A DNA stretch of 64,000 bases from Algoriphagus pacificus (GTDB lineage Bacteria > Bacteroidota > Bacteroidia > Cytophagales > Cyclobacteriaceae), in contig NZ_JAFKCU010000003.1 of assembly GCF_017254845.1 (NCBI RefSeq), positions 861,432 to 925,431 of the forward strand, given 5' to 3'. The notes below the pieces were generated by a model, which was given only the letters and a program-made list of their open reading frames with translations, was not told the origin of the DNA and did not search any database. Position numbers and translations under genes: made by a program. Below are positions 48,455 to 57,796 of this stretch, one piece after another (position 1 is the stretch's first letter; each line of letters begins with the position of its first letter).

Positions 48455-49264
48455 TTAAAGTCTGTCCAATGGACTTTCTATTTGGGAAGGCTCAAACTTG
48501 CACACGTGGAGATAGACCGTAGTGGTCTGCAGGGAACGGTGTCCCAACAGTTCCTGGATCATACGCACATTCACACCCGATTCCAGCAGGTGTGTGGCAA
48601 AGGAATGGCGCAGGGTATGGAAGGAAGCATCCTTGGTGATATGGGCTTTCACCATCGCCGCTCTAAGTACCGTCTGGGCACTGGTAAAGCTGTAGGGTTT
48701 TCCGGCAAACCTCCCCTCAAACAAAAACTCCTTCGGACGATAGAGACGGTAATAGTCCCGGAGTCTGCCCAATAATTCCCGGGGAAGAAGCGTGTACCTC
48801 CCCTTGTTGCCTTTTCCTGATCTCACCCGAATCTGCATTCGGTCACTGTCAAGATCATCGGGTCTTAAATGGACCACTTCACTTAACCGAAGCCCAGACC
48901 CATAGGTCAAGGCCACCAGACAATAATGCTTCCGGTTCTTCAGGACATCCAATATCCGGCAGATCTCTTCCTTCGAAAAAACAACCGGTATGGGCTTGGG
49001 CTTTTTGGGACGTCGGATTTTTAGCTGTTCCCAGTCACTTCCCAGAACCTCCATGGTCAATATCCTAAATGCACTGATGATTAAATTGGTACTGGAGGGA
49101 GAAAGCCCCTCACCGTCGATCCTCTTGAGCAAATAACCCTTCAGTTCCTCCGAACTGATCAGATCAGGACTTTTGGACAGATTCCTGCTGACCAATGAAA
49201 TACAACTCAGGTAGGACTTGATCGTTCTGTCTGAATAATTCCGCAAACGCATCGCTTCATACAT
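48455..49264 (-). CDS. Tyrosine recombinase associated with IS91-like element
   Basis: 269 residues. SAM-like N-terminal core-binding domain (NYSDRTIKSYLSCISLVSR) and catalytic residues in GSGLRLSEVV (Arg), [16 protein letters not shown] (His, Arg), LLGHRSLQTT (His) and VYLHV (Tyr). It ends in IESPLDRL, like integron and XerC-like enzymes. Such recombinases accompany IS91-type transposases in Bacteroidota. Distinct from the longer integrase at 49391. Confidence 0.85.
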   Translation of the reverse strand: MYEAMRLRNYSDRTIKSYLSCISLVSRNLSKSPDLISSEELKGYLLKRIDGEGLSPSSTNLIISAFRILTMEVLGSDWEQLKIRRPKKPKPIPVVFSKEEICRILDVLKNRKHYCLVALTYGSGLRLSEVVHLRPDDLDSDRMQIRVRSGKGNKGRYTLLPRELLGRLRDYYRLYRPKEFLFEGRFAGKPYSFTSAQTVLRAAMVKAHITKDASFHTLRHSFATHLLESGVNVRMIQELLGHRSLQTTTVYLHVCKFEPSQIESPLDRL

Positions 49265-49370
49265 GCGCTGACGGAGGTTTTTTTTTCCATGTTTTTAAAA
49301 ATTAAAATGAAACATGGATAAAATTAAATGGTACAACCTGATTTACAGGGGATTGATCAATTAAAAAACT

Positions 49371-49385
49371 ACCGACAAAGTCGGT
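49371..49385 (-). terminator. Short hairpin after the integron-like integrase
   Basis: ACCGAC-AAA-GTCGGT, followed on the minus strand by AGTTTTTTAA. It starts six bases beyond the integrase stop. Confidence 0.6.
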
Positions 49386-49390
49386 TTAGT

Positions 49391-50584
49391 TCAACACCTC
49401 GCTAAACCTAAAGATTCCGAGTCTATAGCGTTTATATCGCTTTTATCCACAGAGGTATTAGGTGTTGTTGAAACCAAATTAAGAATTTCGTCAATCCCAT
49501 CAAGCGGGCTCTGAATATTTTTATTTGAGATAGAAAGTACATGTGTATAAATCTCTGTGGTCTTACTGCTTTCATGACCTAACAATACCTGAACGTAGCG
49601 CAGATTCGTTCCTTTTTGAAGTAGATGCGTGGCAAAACTATGTCTTAATGAATGCACCGTTGCCCATGGATTTGAATTGCTTTTTTCTACTGCCCTTCGA
49701 AATACAGCCTGGATACTGGTTGCGGAATATTGTCCTCCCTCCTGCCCTTCAAAAAGCCAATATGAAGGTTTATAAGCTAAGTAGTATTTTCTCAAGAGAG
49801 TCAGTAACACAGGAGATAGAACCGTTTTCCGGTCTTTTTTACCTTTTGCACCTTTGATGAAAATATAACCTTCATCCGAATGTATGTCCCGTACTCTTAA
49901 TTTGATGGCTTAACTTATCCTTAAACCAGCACTATAAATTAACATCAGAACAGTGCGATGCTTCAGGTTTTCTACACTTGCCAAGATGGCTTTGATTTCT
50001 TCCTGGCTCAGGATATTTGGAAGAACAAGGCTTTTTTTAGGTCTTTGAATATCATAAATGGTCCGCTCCCTACCCAAAACATGTTCATAATAAGCCTTGA
50101 TAGCGTTGATCAAAGTATTTTGCGCACTTTCTGAAATCTTGTATTTACTGATTTGGTGGTACACGAAGGATTCAATGTCCTCCTTGCTGAGATCCTTCAG
50201 TTCTCTGGCTTCAAAAAATGAAAGAAATGGCCTCAATGCTGAGCAATAACCCTTAATAGTGGATTGGCTAAAAGCCTTTAAGATTAGCTTTTGTTTCAAC
50301 GCAATTAAGATGGATTCAGAAGATTCATTTAGGTTTTTAGATGGAATAATTGATTTTTTTACCGATTCCTCAATAGTAAAAATTCCATTAAAAATAGCTT
50401 GAAGTAGCTTCCAATTTTCCTCAGTATGGACAATGCTCCATAGTTTCTGGGTAGGATGATAAAAGCTGGTATTCAGTTTTTTGAATTTTTCTCTTTCATT
50501 TTTAAGCTGAAATGGAATATAAACTTTAATCCTTCCAGCTTTGGGCAATGGCCTGTAAATAACTATGAATTGATTCGATTCCAT
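49391..50584 (-). pseudogene. Integron-like tyrosine recombinase with one in-frame TAA
   Basis: 397 codons in a single frame with TAA at 49910-49912 (AGLRIS, stop, AIKLRV; neighbouring families have Glu there). N-terminal extension of about 80 residues (FIVIYRPLPKAGRIKVYIPF ... LWSIVHTEENWK) precedes the usual core-binding domain. Catalytic Arg lies in YSAGLRIS just before the stop; His-Arg in [16 protein letters not shown], His in [10 protein letters not shown], Tyr in IYTHV. The tail [10 protein letters not shown] resembles the SPLD end of IntI. Remnants of its tail occur at 44284 and 59829, each next to a cassette gene. Confidence 0.8.
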
Positions 50585-50635
50585 GGCTTTTTGAAAGGCA
50601 TATTAAAAGAACCATTTCTAAGTAGTCAGTTGATA

Positions 50636-50685
50636 ATCGTTTATAGTCGTTTGTTGTCATTTACAATCGTTTGTTGTCGGTTAGA
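50636..50685. repeat. Five 10-bp tandem repeats upstream of integrase
   Basis: ATCGTTTATA, GTCGTTTGTT, GTCATTTACA, ATCGTTTGTT, GTCGGTTAGA in direct succession, ending 50 bases upstream of the integrase start. The period is one helical turn, suggesting a protein-binding array. Confidence 0.6.
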
Positions 50686-50896
50686 AAAATAAAACTAAAA
50701 AAACCTCAGGACACTAGTTTTTAAAAAAAAGTAAATTAATTTTGTTGTACTTTTAAATAAGGACATATAATTCCTAAAAGGTACATTTTTTTGTACCTCA
50801 CCTATTGTAAACAATTCATTTTCAATCATTTCATTTTTCTGCATTGGTAAATAAATTTAAAAAATGATTTGAGGCGAACCTGCCTGCCGGTAGGCA

Positions 50897-50940
50897 GGTA
50901 TCTTCTCCAAATTCTGTATCGGAAAGTAACCTAAAGAATT
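50897..50940 (+). repeat. Direct repeat upstream of integrase, copy 1
   Basis: GGCAGGTATCTTCTCCAAAT, then TCTGTATCGGAAAGTAA. Matches 59985-60026 apart from a GT insertion and a few changes. In both places it lies on the 5' side of integrase sequence. Confidence 0.6.
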
Positions 50941-50982
50941 GCTAAACAGCAGTTAAGAAAGCGTCTAAGGTATTATCAAAGG

Positions 50983-51102
50983 CTCGACTATGAGTATTTG
51001 CGTGGTTTAGCATTAAACCTTGAAAGTACACACCAAATTGAAAATCCTGGGGAATGTTCAGAATTAAGCGAAAACAAGCAATTACTTATAGCCATTGTTA
51101 GC
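50983..51102. repeat. attC-like palindromic spacer, site A
   Basis: Starts CTCGACTATGAGTATTTGCG and ends TTACTTATAGCCATTGTTAGC. Terminal arms GGCTATGAGTA-type and its complement pair; interior is nearly identical to site B over about 110 bases. Confidence 0.7.
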
Positions 51103-51786
51103 TGCAGTTTTACTATTTCGAAAATTCAACAATAATTTTATGCTTACTAAATGCGAATAAAGTACAATAGGTACAATTACAGCAGGAAGCCAAACAAAAG
51201 GAAAGTAAGTTACACCAATATTGGGTTGGTCAAATGCTAATTGCTGAATTGGGGTTTGAGCACTCAAAACTGCTATAGTCAAAATATTAACTAACAGTCC
51301 TAAACAAATGAAATTCCATATTAAAAGCCCCTTTTTTCCAATCCATTTCTTCACAAATACGGCATAGTAAATTATTGGTGCTGAAATGCCAGAAAGAATA
51401 TCATAGTTATAACCCTCAAAAGTCATTAAATCAGGAATATAACCTTCTATGAAAACATAGTACAATACGATTTCTACAGGAATTCTAATCGTATGCAATA
51501 AAGTCAACCATTTGAAATTTTCCTCATTGCTAATCGTATTGTTTTTTGTAAAGAAAAAATATACAATAACGAAAAGGATACCTGGAGCCAAAAGAAAAAC
51601 AAATCTTGGTGGTATCGTATTTTGAACTCGGTAAAACCCAAAATATCCCAAGATTCCGACTACAGCCATCCAAATGAAGATACCTGCAAGTTGCTTTCTA
51701 CTTTTATGGGTATGATAAAAACACAACAAAGTAACTAAGGTTGTAAAAGTGAAAAATATTACGATTGAAGTAGAAATTTCTGACAT
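51082..51786 (-). CDS. Multi-pass membrane protein, unknown
   Basis: 234 residues, about seven hydrophobic helices (for example IVIFFTFTTLVTLLCFYHT and LLIWNFICLGLLVNILTIAVL in part). No family recognised. Shares a cassette-sized unit with the Crp/Fnr gene upstream, lying between attC-like sites A and B. Confidence 0.6.
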   Translation of the reverse strand: MSEISTSIVIFFTFTTLVTLLCFYHTHKSRKQLAGIFIWMAVVGILGYFGFYRVQNTIPPRFVFLLAPGILFVIVYFFFTKNNTISNEENFKWLTLLHTIRIPVEIVLYYVFIEGYIPDLMTFEGYNYDILSGISAPIIYYAVFVKKWIGKKGLLIWNFICLGLLVNILTIAVLSAQTPIQQLAFDQPNIGVTYFPFVWLPAVIVPIVLYSHLVSIKLLLNFRNSKTAANNGYK

Positions 51787-51859
51787 GCCAATTAAACTTT
51801 AATGCAAAGTTCAATAGGTGAGATTCAAATCCACTTGACAAAAGGCAAGAATTAAAAAT

Positions 51860-52435
51860 CTACATTTTTTTTCGCAACCTGCTCAAAGTGCTATCGGTAA
51901 CACCTAAATAAGAAGCAATATACTTTAGCGGCGCATATTGTAGTATTTGGGGTTCTATGCTTAAAAGGTTCTGATATCTCTCTTTAGCTGTTCGATTTAT
52001 CATTCCAAAATTTCTGCTTTGAGAAGCAATAAATTCTTTTACCAAAATGGCTCTGCCAAAATCTCTGAAAGCAGGTTTATCATGAAATAGCGTATTTAAT
52101 TCTTCATACGAAATTCTAAACCCTTTACATTTTGTAATAGCTTGTATATATGCCTCTGAACGAATTCGATTAAAGAATGAAGTAATTTCAAATACAATGT
52201 TGTTTTCTGTAAAGAAGTCTATGGTAATTTCTTCACCTTCCAGGTTGTAGAGAAAAGTTCGCATTAATCCACTTTCCAAATAGAAGTAATCATCACTTAT
52301 TTCATTTTCCCTTAGCAAGTAGTCTTTTTCCTCTATTTCAATCGGATGAAATGTGTTTGCAATTTGGTCAGCCTCATCTCTTGAAATTTTGACGACACTT
52401 AAAATGAAGTTTACTAACGACTCTCTATTGTTCAT
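51860..52435 (-). CDS. Crp/Fnr-family regulator of cassette
   Basis: 191 residues. Cyclic-nucleotide-binding-like domain (IEEKDYLLRENEISDDYFYLESGLMRTF in part; ITIDFFTENNIVFEITSFF) and a shortened HTH (LKYIASYLGVTDSTLSRLRKK). Same strand as the membrane protein 73 bases downstream, which it may regulate. Begins just inside attC-like site B. Confidence 0.82.
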   Translation of the reverse strand: MNNRESLVNFILSVVKISRDEADQIANTFHPIEIEEKDYLLRENEISDDYFYLESGLMRTFLYNLEGEEITIDFFTENNIVFEITSFFNRIRSEAYIQAITKCKGFRISYEELNTLFHDKPAFRDFGRAILVKEFIASQSRNFGMINRTAKERYQNLLSIEPQILQYAPLKYIASYLGVTDSTLSRLRKKM

Positions 52436-52449
52436 ATTATCATATTACA

Positions 52450-52572
52450 GCTAACGGTCTCGGCTATGAGTTTTGCGTGGTTTAGCATTAAACCTTGAAA
52501 GTACACACCAAATTGAAAATCCTGAGGGATTTTCAGAATTAAGCGAAAACAAGCAATTACTTATAGCCATTG
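52450..52572. repeat. attC-like palindromic spacer, site B
   Basis: Starts GCTAACGGTCTCGGCTATGAG and ends TTATAGCCATTG. Its arms and interior match site A (50983-51102). The first eight bases CAGCTAAC (52448-52455) are the reverse complement of GTTAGCTG at 51097-51104, so the two-gene cassette has inverted ends. Confidence 0.7.
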
Positions 52573-52586
52573 AAGGCATTACGTTT

Positions 52587-53171
52587 TTATTCTACTTTTA
52601 ACTTCATTCCATAGTACGCATTGATTAGGTAAAGCACATTAATTAAAGGTCCTATCATCAATGCCTGTTTCCAATTAATAATTCCGATAAATGTAATTAA
52701 GAAGGTCAAAAATGCAATTCCTGAAAGTGCTACTGCAATCCATTTCAGCCATTTCTTTAGATAAGTGTCAGATGAGTATAGCTTTAGTAGTCCTCCCAAA
52801 AAAATCAAGTTTCCAAATATAAAAATTACGGTTGCCACTTGATTTGCCATTTGGGACAATTCAAAGGATGTATTTTCATATCCACCAAGCATTATTGGAT
52901 AAGTCGAGAGTAGAATCAGTTGTCCAACAGAAATTATTATCCAGCTTATTTTCTTAAGATTAATAGTAAAGTATAATGCACCAATCGCTATAAACGTCAT
53001 AAAAAGGAATTCAATTTTCCAATGCATACTATATACATCCCAATTTTCATTCAAGTAATTATGCCTTTCCATTGGGTTGAGAGGTGCTTTACTTGATAAA
53101 TAGATATAAATTCCTATTGTTATATTTATCAATATGGAACCTGACGTCCAAAGTAGTTTTCCAAGTTTCAT
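52587..53171 (-). CDS. Multi-pass membrane protein, unknown
   Basis: 194 residues with about six hydrophobic helices (GKLLWTSGSILINITIGIYIYL; WIAVALSGIAFLTFLITFIG in part). No family recognised with confidence. Alone between attC-like site B and the S9 peptidase cassette. Confidence 0.6.
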   Translation of the reverse strand: MKLGKLLWTSGSILINITIGIYIYLSSKAPLNPMERHNYLNENWDVYSMHWKIEFLFMTFIAIGALYFTINLKKISWIIISVGQLILLSTYPIMLGGYENTSFELSQMANQVATVIFIFGNLIFLGGLLKLYSSDTYLKKWLKWIAVALSGIAFLTFLITFIGIINWKQALMIGPLINVLYLINAYYGMKLKVE

Positions 53172-53367
53172 AATATTCTATTTTAAATAAATGCTAGCGC
53201 CCAGATATGGCATATGCATTTCGGCTTTCAAATATTGGTATTGTTTCTTTGTTGCATTTCACTTTCAGATAACTCAGGTGAGGTATGTGGTTTATCGTTT
53301 GTTATACGGTGTTCCTCAACCCCTAAAAACAAGAGACCTTCAAACCAGCCTGCCGGCTGGCAGGCAT

Positions 53368-55527
53368 CTACTTAGAAGGAACGGCTAGGTGTCGGTCAAA
53401 GTATTCGATGATTTTACCAAACAGGTAGCGATCGTAATTCTGCTCACGGCTCCATCCATGAGTTGCACCCGGTGCAAAAGCAAAGTCGAAGTCCTTGCCC
53501 TGTTTAATCAATTCTTCAGCTAACACGGCCACTGTCTTGAAGGGCACCACATGGTCTTGCATACCGTGGATAAACAGAAGTTTATCCTGCAGATTTGATG
53601 CATACTTGACTGCTTTTCTTTCGAAGATCTCCGGATGTGTCTGAGGGGTACGAACAATCGCCACATCGTCCGTGCCAAAGAACATCGGGTCCACAGCTGC
53701 TGCTGCAGCAACACCCACCTGGAATAAGCCCGGCTTCATCAACAGCGAATAAACGGAGAGTGTGCCACCGTAACTGCTGCCCCAGATACCGATGCGATCG
53801 GGATCGACATAATCCAGTGACTCCATGTAGGCAACGGCACTTGCATAATCCTCAATGTCCTGGTCCGCAAAACCCAGCAGGAACTCTTCACGGAATGCCC
53901 GGCCATAACCGTCGCTACCTCGTGAATCCACCTGCACGATAATATATCCCTCCTTGACCAACAATTGCTGTACAAGGCTGTAGTTACCGGCCCAGCGGTT
54001 CCTCGCTGTATTCGAATACACGGGCCCAAACAGCACTGGATACTTCTTACCGAGCTGCATGTTTGTAGGTTTCAGAATCCGGGCATGCAGCGTGTATTCA
54101 TCTACAAGACTGGGGAAACTAAGGTATTCTGCAGCTGCCCAAGATCGCTCCGTAAAGGCGGGCAAGGGCGAGTGGGTTACTCGGGTAGCGTCACCACCCT
54201 CGCTGCTTACCACATAAAGCTCGGGCGGTGATGTGTCGTTGCTGTGCATAAACACCAAGTGCCTGCCATCCGGTGAGGGGTAGCCATCGTTCCGGCCCGA
54301 AAGACGCGTCACCTGCTCTGGATCGCCACCGGACATCTTTAGGCGATACACGTGTTGTTCGTAGGGATTGACGCCGTTGCCTGGATAAAACAGTGCATCA
54401 CCAGCAATACTTGGAGCGGATAGTGCATCGTAGGATGGATCTGTCAGAAGCTGCGGTCGATCCCCAGACGTTGAGGCATCGATCGTGTAGAGGCCGTAGC
54501 GATCACCCATATCGCTTAAGAAAACAACCCTCTTTCCATCCGGATGCCAGGTAGACCCAAACGATGTATACATGCGGCTCTCTCGAACACCTCGCCAAAT
54601 CTCGCGCAATTGGCTTTCTCCGGGTGCAACTACAAACAACTTACGGTCAACCGCTGTATCGGATGCAATATCAACCAGTAGCGCTCCGTCTGGTGACCAG
54701 TTGAAGTCGATGACCTGGTTGGCATGCGGATCAGGCAAATCTAGGTATGTAATGTTACCGCTTTCTACATCGAGCAGTCCAACCCTGCGAATCTCGTTTG
54801 GATCGCCGGGGTAACTTCTGCGTACTTCGTTGGGATTCGTTTCATCAGCGAGGTAATCCGGGAACGGTACCTTTCGCATCTCACGTCTGTCAACGGCGTG
54901 GAATGCAATTGTTTTGCCATCCGGGGACCACTTGTACGTTGGTCCACTCCAGATGCCTGGACCGATTTCACGTTCCGGTAGGCTGTAGCGCCCCTTCTGT
55001 AAGCTCGAGAGACTGGCGATGCCGATCTCGGTGAGCTGGCGATTTTGTTTGGTAATGAAATCAGCAAGCCAAAGGTCACCGTTCCGTATATATGCCGCTT
55101 GCGTGCCGCTTGGAGATATCGACAGGTTACCTGCACCTGCCTCGACGGGCATCAATTGGAGCTCGTCTCCCTGGCTCAGCGAAGACTGCCATAAGTTGTT
55201 ACCTCGCAGGCTGAGGATTGTGTTGGCGTCAGTCCATACAATATCGCGCACTGACGCGGATGCTGTATCGGAACTAAAGCGCACTTCCTTCCCATCACTT
55301 GTGAATACCCAGAGGCCACGCCTAGGATTTCCTGGTTCACTCCAGGAAAAGGCAAAGTGCTCGCTGTTCGGTGCCCACACGGGTACAGAGGGGCTTGTTC
55401 CCGTCAGTTTTGGCGTTGCGAAAAGGTCATCAAGAGTGAGCTCAGCTTCCTGTGCTGTGACTATTGTGGGCATCACCATCAGAAATCCTGCCACTACCCA
55501 TGTTTGCCAAAAAGAGATCTGTTGCAT
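53368..55527 (-). CDS. S9 prolyl oligopeptidase / DPP-IV-like peptidase, GC-rich
   Basis: 719 residues, signal peptide ending VTAQ. N-terminal beta-propeller repeats (WSPDGKTIAFHAVD, WSPDGALLVDIASD, WHPDGKRVVFLSD, SPDGRHLVFMHSN) and a C-terminal alpha/beta-hydrolase with GIWGSSYGG (Ser585), Asp658 in GMQD and His690 in ATHGW. Cleaves short peptides after proline or similar. The base composition is clearly GC-richer than the neighbours and codon use differs, pointing to acquisition from another lineage. Confidence 0.88.
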   Translation of the reverse strand: MQQISFWQTWVVAGFLMVMPTIVTAQEAELTLDDLFATPKLTGTSPSVPVWAPNSEHFAFSWSEPGNPRRGLWVFTSDGKEVRFSSDTASASVRDIVWTDANTILSLRGNNLWQSSLSQGDELQLMPVEAGAGNLSISPSGTQAAYIRNGDLWLADFITKQNRQLTEIGIASLSSLQKGRYSLPEREIGPGIWSGPTYKWSPDGKTIAFHAVDRREMRKVPFPDYLADETNPNEVRRSYPGDPNEIRRVGLLDVESGNITYLDLPDPHANQVIDFNWSPDGALLVDIASDTAVDRKLFVVAPGESQLREIWRGVRESRMYTSFGSTWHPDGKRVVFLSDMGDRYGLYTIDASTSGDRPQLLTDPSYDALSAPSIAGDALFYPGNGVNPYEQHVYRLKMSGGDPEQVTRLSGRNDGYPSPDGRHLVFMHSNDTSPPELYVVSSEGGDATRVTHSPLPAFTERSWAAAEYLSFPSLVDEYTLHARILKPTNMQLGKKYPVLFGPVYSNTARNRWAGNYSLVQQLLVKEGYIIVQVDSRGSDGYGRAFREEFLLGFADQDIEDYASAVAYMESLDYVDPDRIGIWGSSYGGTLSVYSLLMKPGLFQVGVAAAAAVDPMFFGTDDVAIVRTPQTHPEIFERKAVKYASNLQDKLLFIHGMQDHVVPFKTVAVLAEELIKQGKDFDFAFAPGATHGWSREQNYDRYLFGKIIEYFDRHLAVPSK

Positions 55528-55859
55528 ATATTTGTTTTAGTATTTGTCTAATGAGATAATCTGATACTGCTCAAAAAATGCTATCGCCATTGGATCGTAA
55601 GTTTTCTGAAGGTCTTCGCATTCAGTTTTTTTTGGTTTTCTCCTCACCTCTTCCCTGCCGTAACGGTCCTCAGCTTGGAGAAGGCAGGTTTTAGGAGCCA
55701 TTCTCTTCCAGCCTACTCCTGACTTCTTAAAGATTCTGCTTTTCATATTTACTCTGAACCACACTCTGTATCTATGGTGATGTTGTGCAACGTATTTAAT
55801 TCTTAAAATCTTTTGGTACATCAGGTCTTACTTGAGTCAAAATAAGCTCAAAGCGAAAA
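55528..55859. other. Gap upstream of S9 peptidase
   Basis: About 330 bases. An ORF of 94 codons (55537-55821) is basic and without motif, so is not called. Presumably carries the peptidase promoter and the end of the next cassette. Confidence 0.35.
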
Positions 55860-56237
55860 TTATTTTTCATTTTCGAACACGGATTTGTGTCTGCTAAACC
55901 TTTGAACCCAACCGTCTTCTGTAAAAATTTCTCCATGTAAGCCATCAGAAAGTTCTGCTACATTTTCGCCATCCATAAAAACTTTGAGTCCACTATCTAA
56001 ATCGTTACTCTCCTGAATGGCAAAAAGAAAATCATGCATAGAGTTCTCCAGTACCTTTTCCAAAACATCCGCAACGACTTGTTTTTGGTCTTGAGTTAAT
56101 TTTGAAAGTTTGGCATGTAACTCTTTTGATTCCTGACTTCTCCATTTACCTTGAATTAGTCCTCTGAACCAATCGATTTGTTTATCTCTCAACTTTTCAA
56201 CTATCAATTTTCCAAATTTGTCTAATTTGTTATTCAT
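55860..56237 (-). CDS. Small unknown soluble protein
   Basis: 125 residues, helical N-terminal half (LDKFGKLIVEKLRDKQIDWF; KLSKLTQDQKQVVADVLEKV) and a beta-containing end (HGEIFTEDGWVQRFS). Good start and codon pattern but no family recognised. Single-gene cassette. Confidence 0.55.
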   Translation of the reverse strand: MNNKLDKFGKLIVEKLRDKQIDWFRGLIQGKWRSQESKELHAKLSKLTQDQKQVVADVLEKVLENSMHDFLFAIQESNDLDSGLKVFMDGENVAELSDGLHGEIFTEDGWVQRFSRHKSVFENEK

Positions 56238-56361
56238 TGAGCTTAGGTTTTAAAATGGCTTAAAGCGTTAAGTGTTTGAAGCTTTAGCTTTGGTATTAGC
56301 GATTGCCTTGTGCCGCTATAGTTTCATACATGGTGGTAAAGGCAGGCTTTGGTTCATTAAT

Positions 56362-56793
56362 TTATTTTTTTATTTGCCTTTTGACTTCATCTTTAGATTC
56401 CTTCAAAACCTTTTTCACTTCTTCAAATCTTGTGTCTGGATGGTTATTCCAGTCCATAAGTCTATGATTTACAACTCTTCCATTTTCGTACTTCTCCAAT
56501 GTAAATCTTACATTTTGCATTGCGGGTCTTCGATGTATGTATTCCCCCGTAATATCAACTGAAGCTTTATAAAGAGCACAAAACAGACTATACTTTCCAT
56601 TCGCTATATCATCATCACATATACGGTCATCTTGTTTATTCCACTTAGTTGAATCAGATAATATAGAATCTGCTCTCTGAATTATTTTTAAGTCTATCGA
56701 GTCGAATACGAGATCACGATTTTCTTCATTTGTCTGAGCAATGGCTATTTGTGATGTGAATAAGACGGAAAGAAGAAGCAATATTTGTTTCAT
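56362..56793 (-). CDS. Small secreted unknown protein
   Basis: 143 residues with a clear signal peptide (LLLLSVLFTSQIAIAQ). Conserved-looking centre FCALYKASVDITGEYIHRRP and a basic tail. Four Cys/Trp-poor strands; no domain recognised. Lies next to attC-like site E. Confidence 0.6.
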   Translation of the reverse strand: MKQILLLLSVLFTSQIAIAQTNEENRDLVFDSIDLKIIQRADSILSDSTKWNKQDDRICDDDIANGKYSLFCALYKASVDITGEYIHRRPAMQNVRFTLEKYENGRVVNHRLMDWNNHPDTRFEEVKKVLKESKDEVKRQIKK

Positions 56794-56817
56794 AATATTT
56801 TGAATTTACAGCAAGAC

Positions 56818-56879
56818 GCTAACTAGTGTATAAACGCTATAAAGGCACTTACATGCCTACGGTTGTTTGTATTAACGCC
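56818..56879. repeat. attC-like palindromic spacer, site E
   Basis: Starts GCTAACTAGTGTATAAACGC and ends GTTTGTATTAACGCC, with an apical hairpin GGCACTTACATGCC. Arms pair imperfectly. Confidence 0.45.
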
Positions 56880-57133
56880 ATGAATATACTGAAAAAGAAG
56901 TACACGCCCTTTCTGACTTGCTTACTCAATCCGCAAAATAATCAATAGGTAAGAAGCGATGAAAATGGGTTTCATTAGCATAAGTAGTCATTAGTATTGA
57001 TATAGAGAAAAGCGGGTATGATTAGTGGGCTATCCTACCTAATGGCTTTTCGTCTGAGTACGAAGATAAAATCTAATATATATTCAGGGTTGACATTTCT
57101 ACCAGATACGGTATATGCACTAGCGATAGTGCT

Positions 57134-57727
57134 CTATGATTTTTGGTCTTTAGCAATTCCCTTGAGAATCATTTCCATGCCCCACTTCAACAGATCTTTA
57201 GATTGCTCATTATCCAATCCGCAAACATCTTTGGTGACAATAAGGGGTTCGATACCCATTAATACAGTAAACAGGTTGATCAGATTGTTTTTTTCGCTTT
57301 TGGTAAGATTGGCTTTTTCCAGAACTAATCGTAAGGTCTTTACCCTTCTGGCGCCTCTTTTTAGTTTTGACGTACTGGTGATCGCAACGGCCAGATACTT
57401 TCTGAAGGCGTGTTCGTGGTCTAGTGCCAGCGTGTTATAGTATTTCTGAACACCCAAAATAGCTTCTTCAAGATCTAAATCCTTAACGCTGTCGTATAAG
57501 GTTTCCGGTTTTTGGGTCTTGATCGCTAAACCGGCTTCTCCAGCCAGTTCATCTACATTAGAATAATACCTATAGATCGTGGCTCTTGATATTCCGGCTT
57601 GCTTGGAGATATCATCAAGGGTAAAATCGGTTCCTTTATTTAAAAAATACTGAGCTGCTGCCAGTATTTTATCCCGGGTTCCCAGCTTTTGGTTAACTCT
57701 CCCTTTATCTAGAAAATCATTCTTCAT
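57134..57727 (-). CDS. TetR-family regulator
   Basis: 197 residues. HTH RDKILAAAQYFLNKGTDFTLDDISKQAGISRATIYRYYSN (in part) at residues about 17-60, then a helical ligand-binding domain. Divergent from the cupin gene, with two palindromic operators overlapping both start codons. Confidence 0.85.
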   Translation of the reverse strand: MKNDFLDKGRVNQKLGTRDKILAAAQYFLNKGTDFTLDDISKQAGISRATIYRYYSNVDELAGEAGLAIKTQKPETLYDSVKDLDLEEAILGVQKYYNTLALDHEHAFRKYLAVAITSTSKLKRGARRVKTLRLVLEKANLTKSEKNNLINLFTVLMGIEPLIVTKDVCGLDNEQSKDLLKWGMEMILKGIAKDQKS

Positions 57728-57796
57728 GAGACAAATATCTCATAAAGTTTTGAACAACCAAAAACTTGTTTTACTTTTATGAGACAACAATCTCAT
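57726..57796. promoter_or_regulatory. Twin TetR operators between TetR and cupin genes
   Basis: ATGAGA-N6-TCTCAT at 57726-57743 and again at 57779-57796 (spacers CAAATA and CAACAA). The first overlaps the TetR start codon and the second the annotated cupin start, so bound repressor would block both genes. Confidence 0.8.

Larger units (their letters stand above)
47040..49390 (-). mobile_element. IS91-like element with tyrosine recombinase
   Basis: Approximate limits. Contains a Y2-type transposase and an upstream tyrosine recombinase, both minus strand, separated by no gap (48454/48455). Base composition is visibly higher in GC than neighbours. IS91 elements lack terminal inverted repeats and target duplications, so ends cannot be fixed by eye. 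Confidence 0.65.

Noticed and set aside
53203-53310. Another attC-like spacer between 52587 gene and S9 peptidase
   Set aside because: Position fits, but arms do not pair well enough to claim it.
55537-55821. 94-codon minus ORF upstream of the S9 peptidase
   Set aside because: Starts with TTG, very basic, no motif or coherent secondary-structure pattern; coding not supported.
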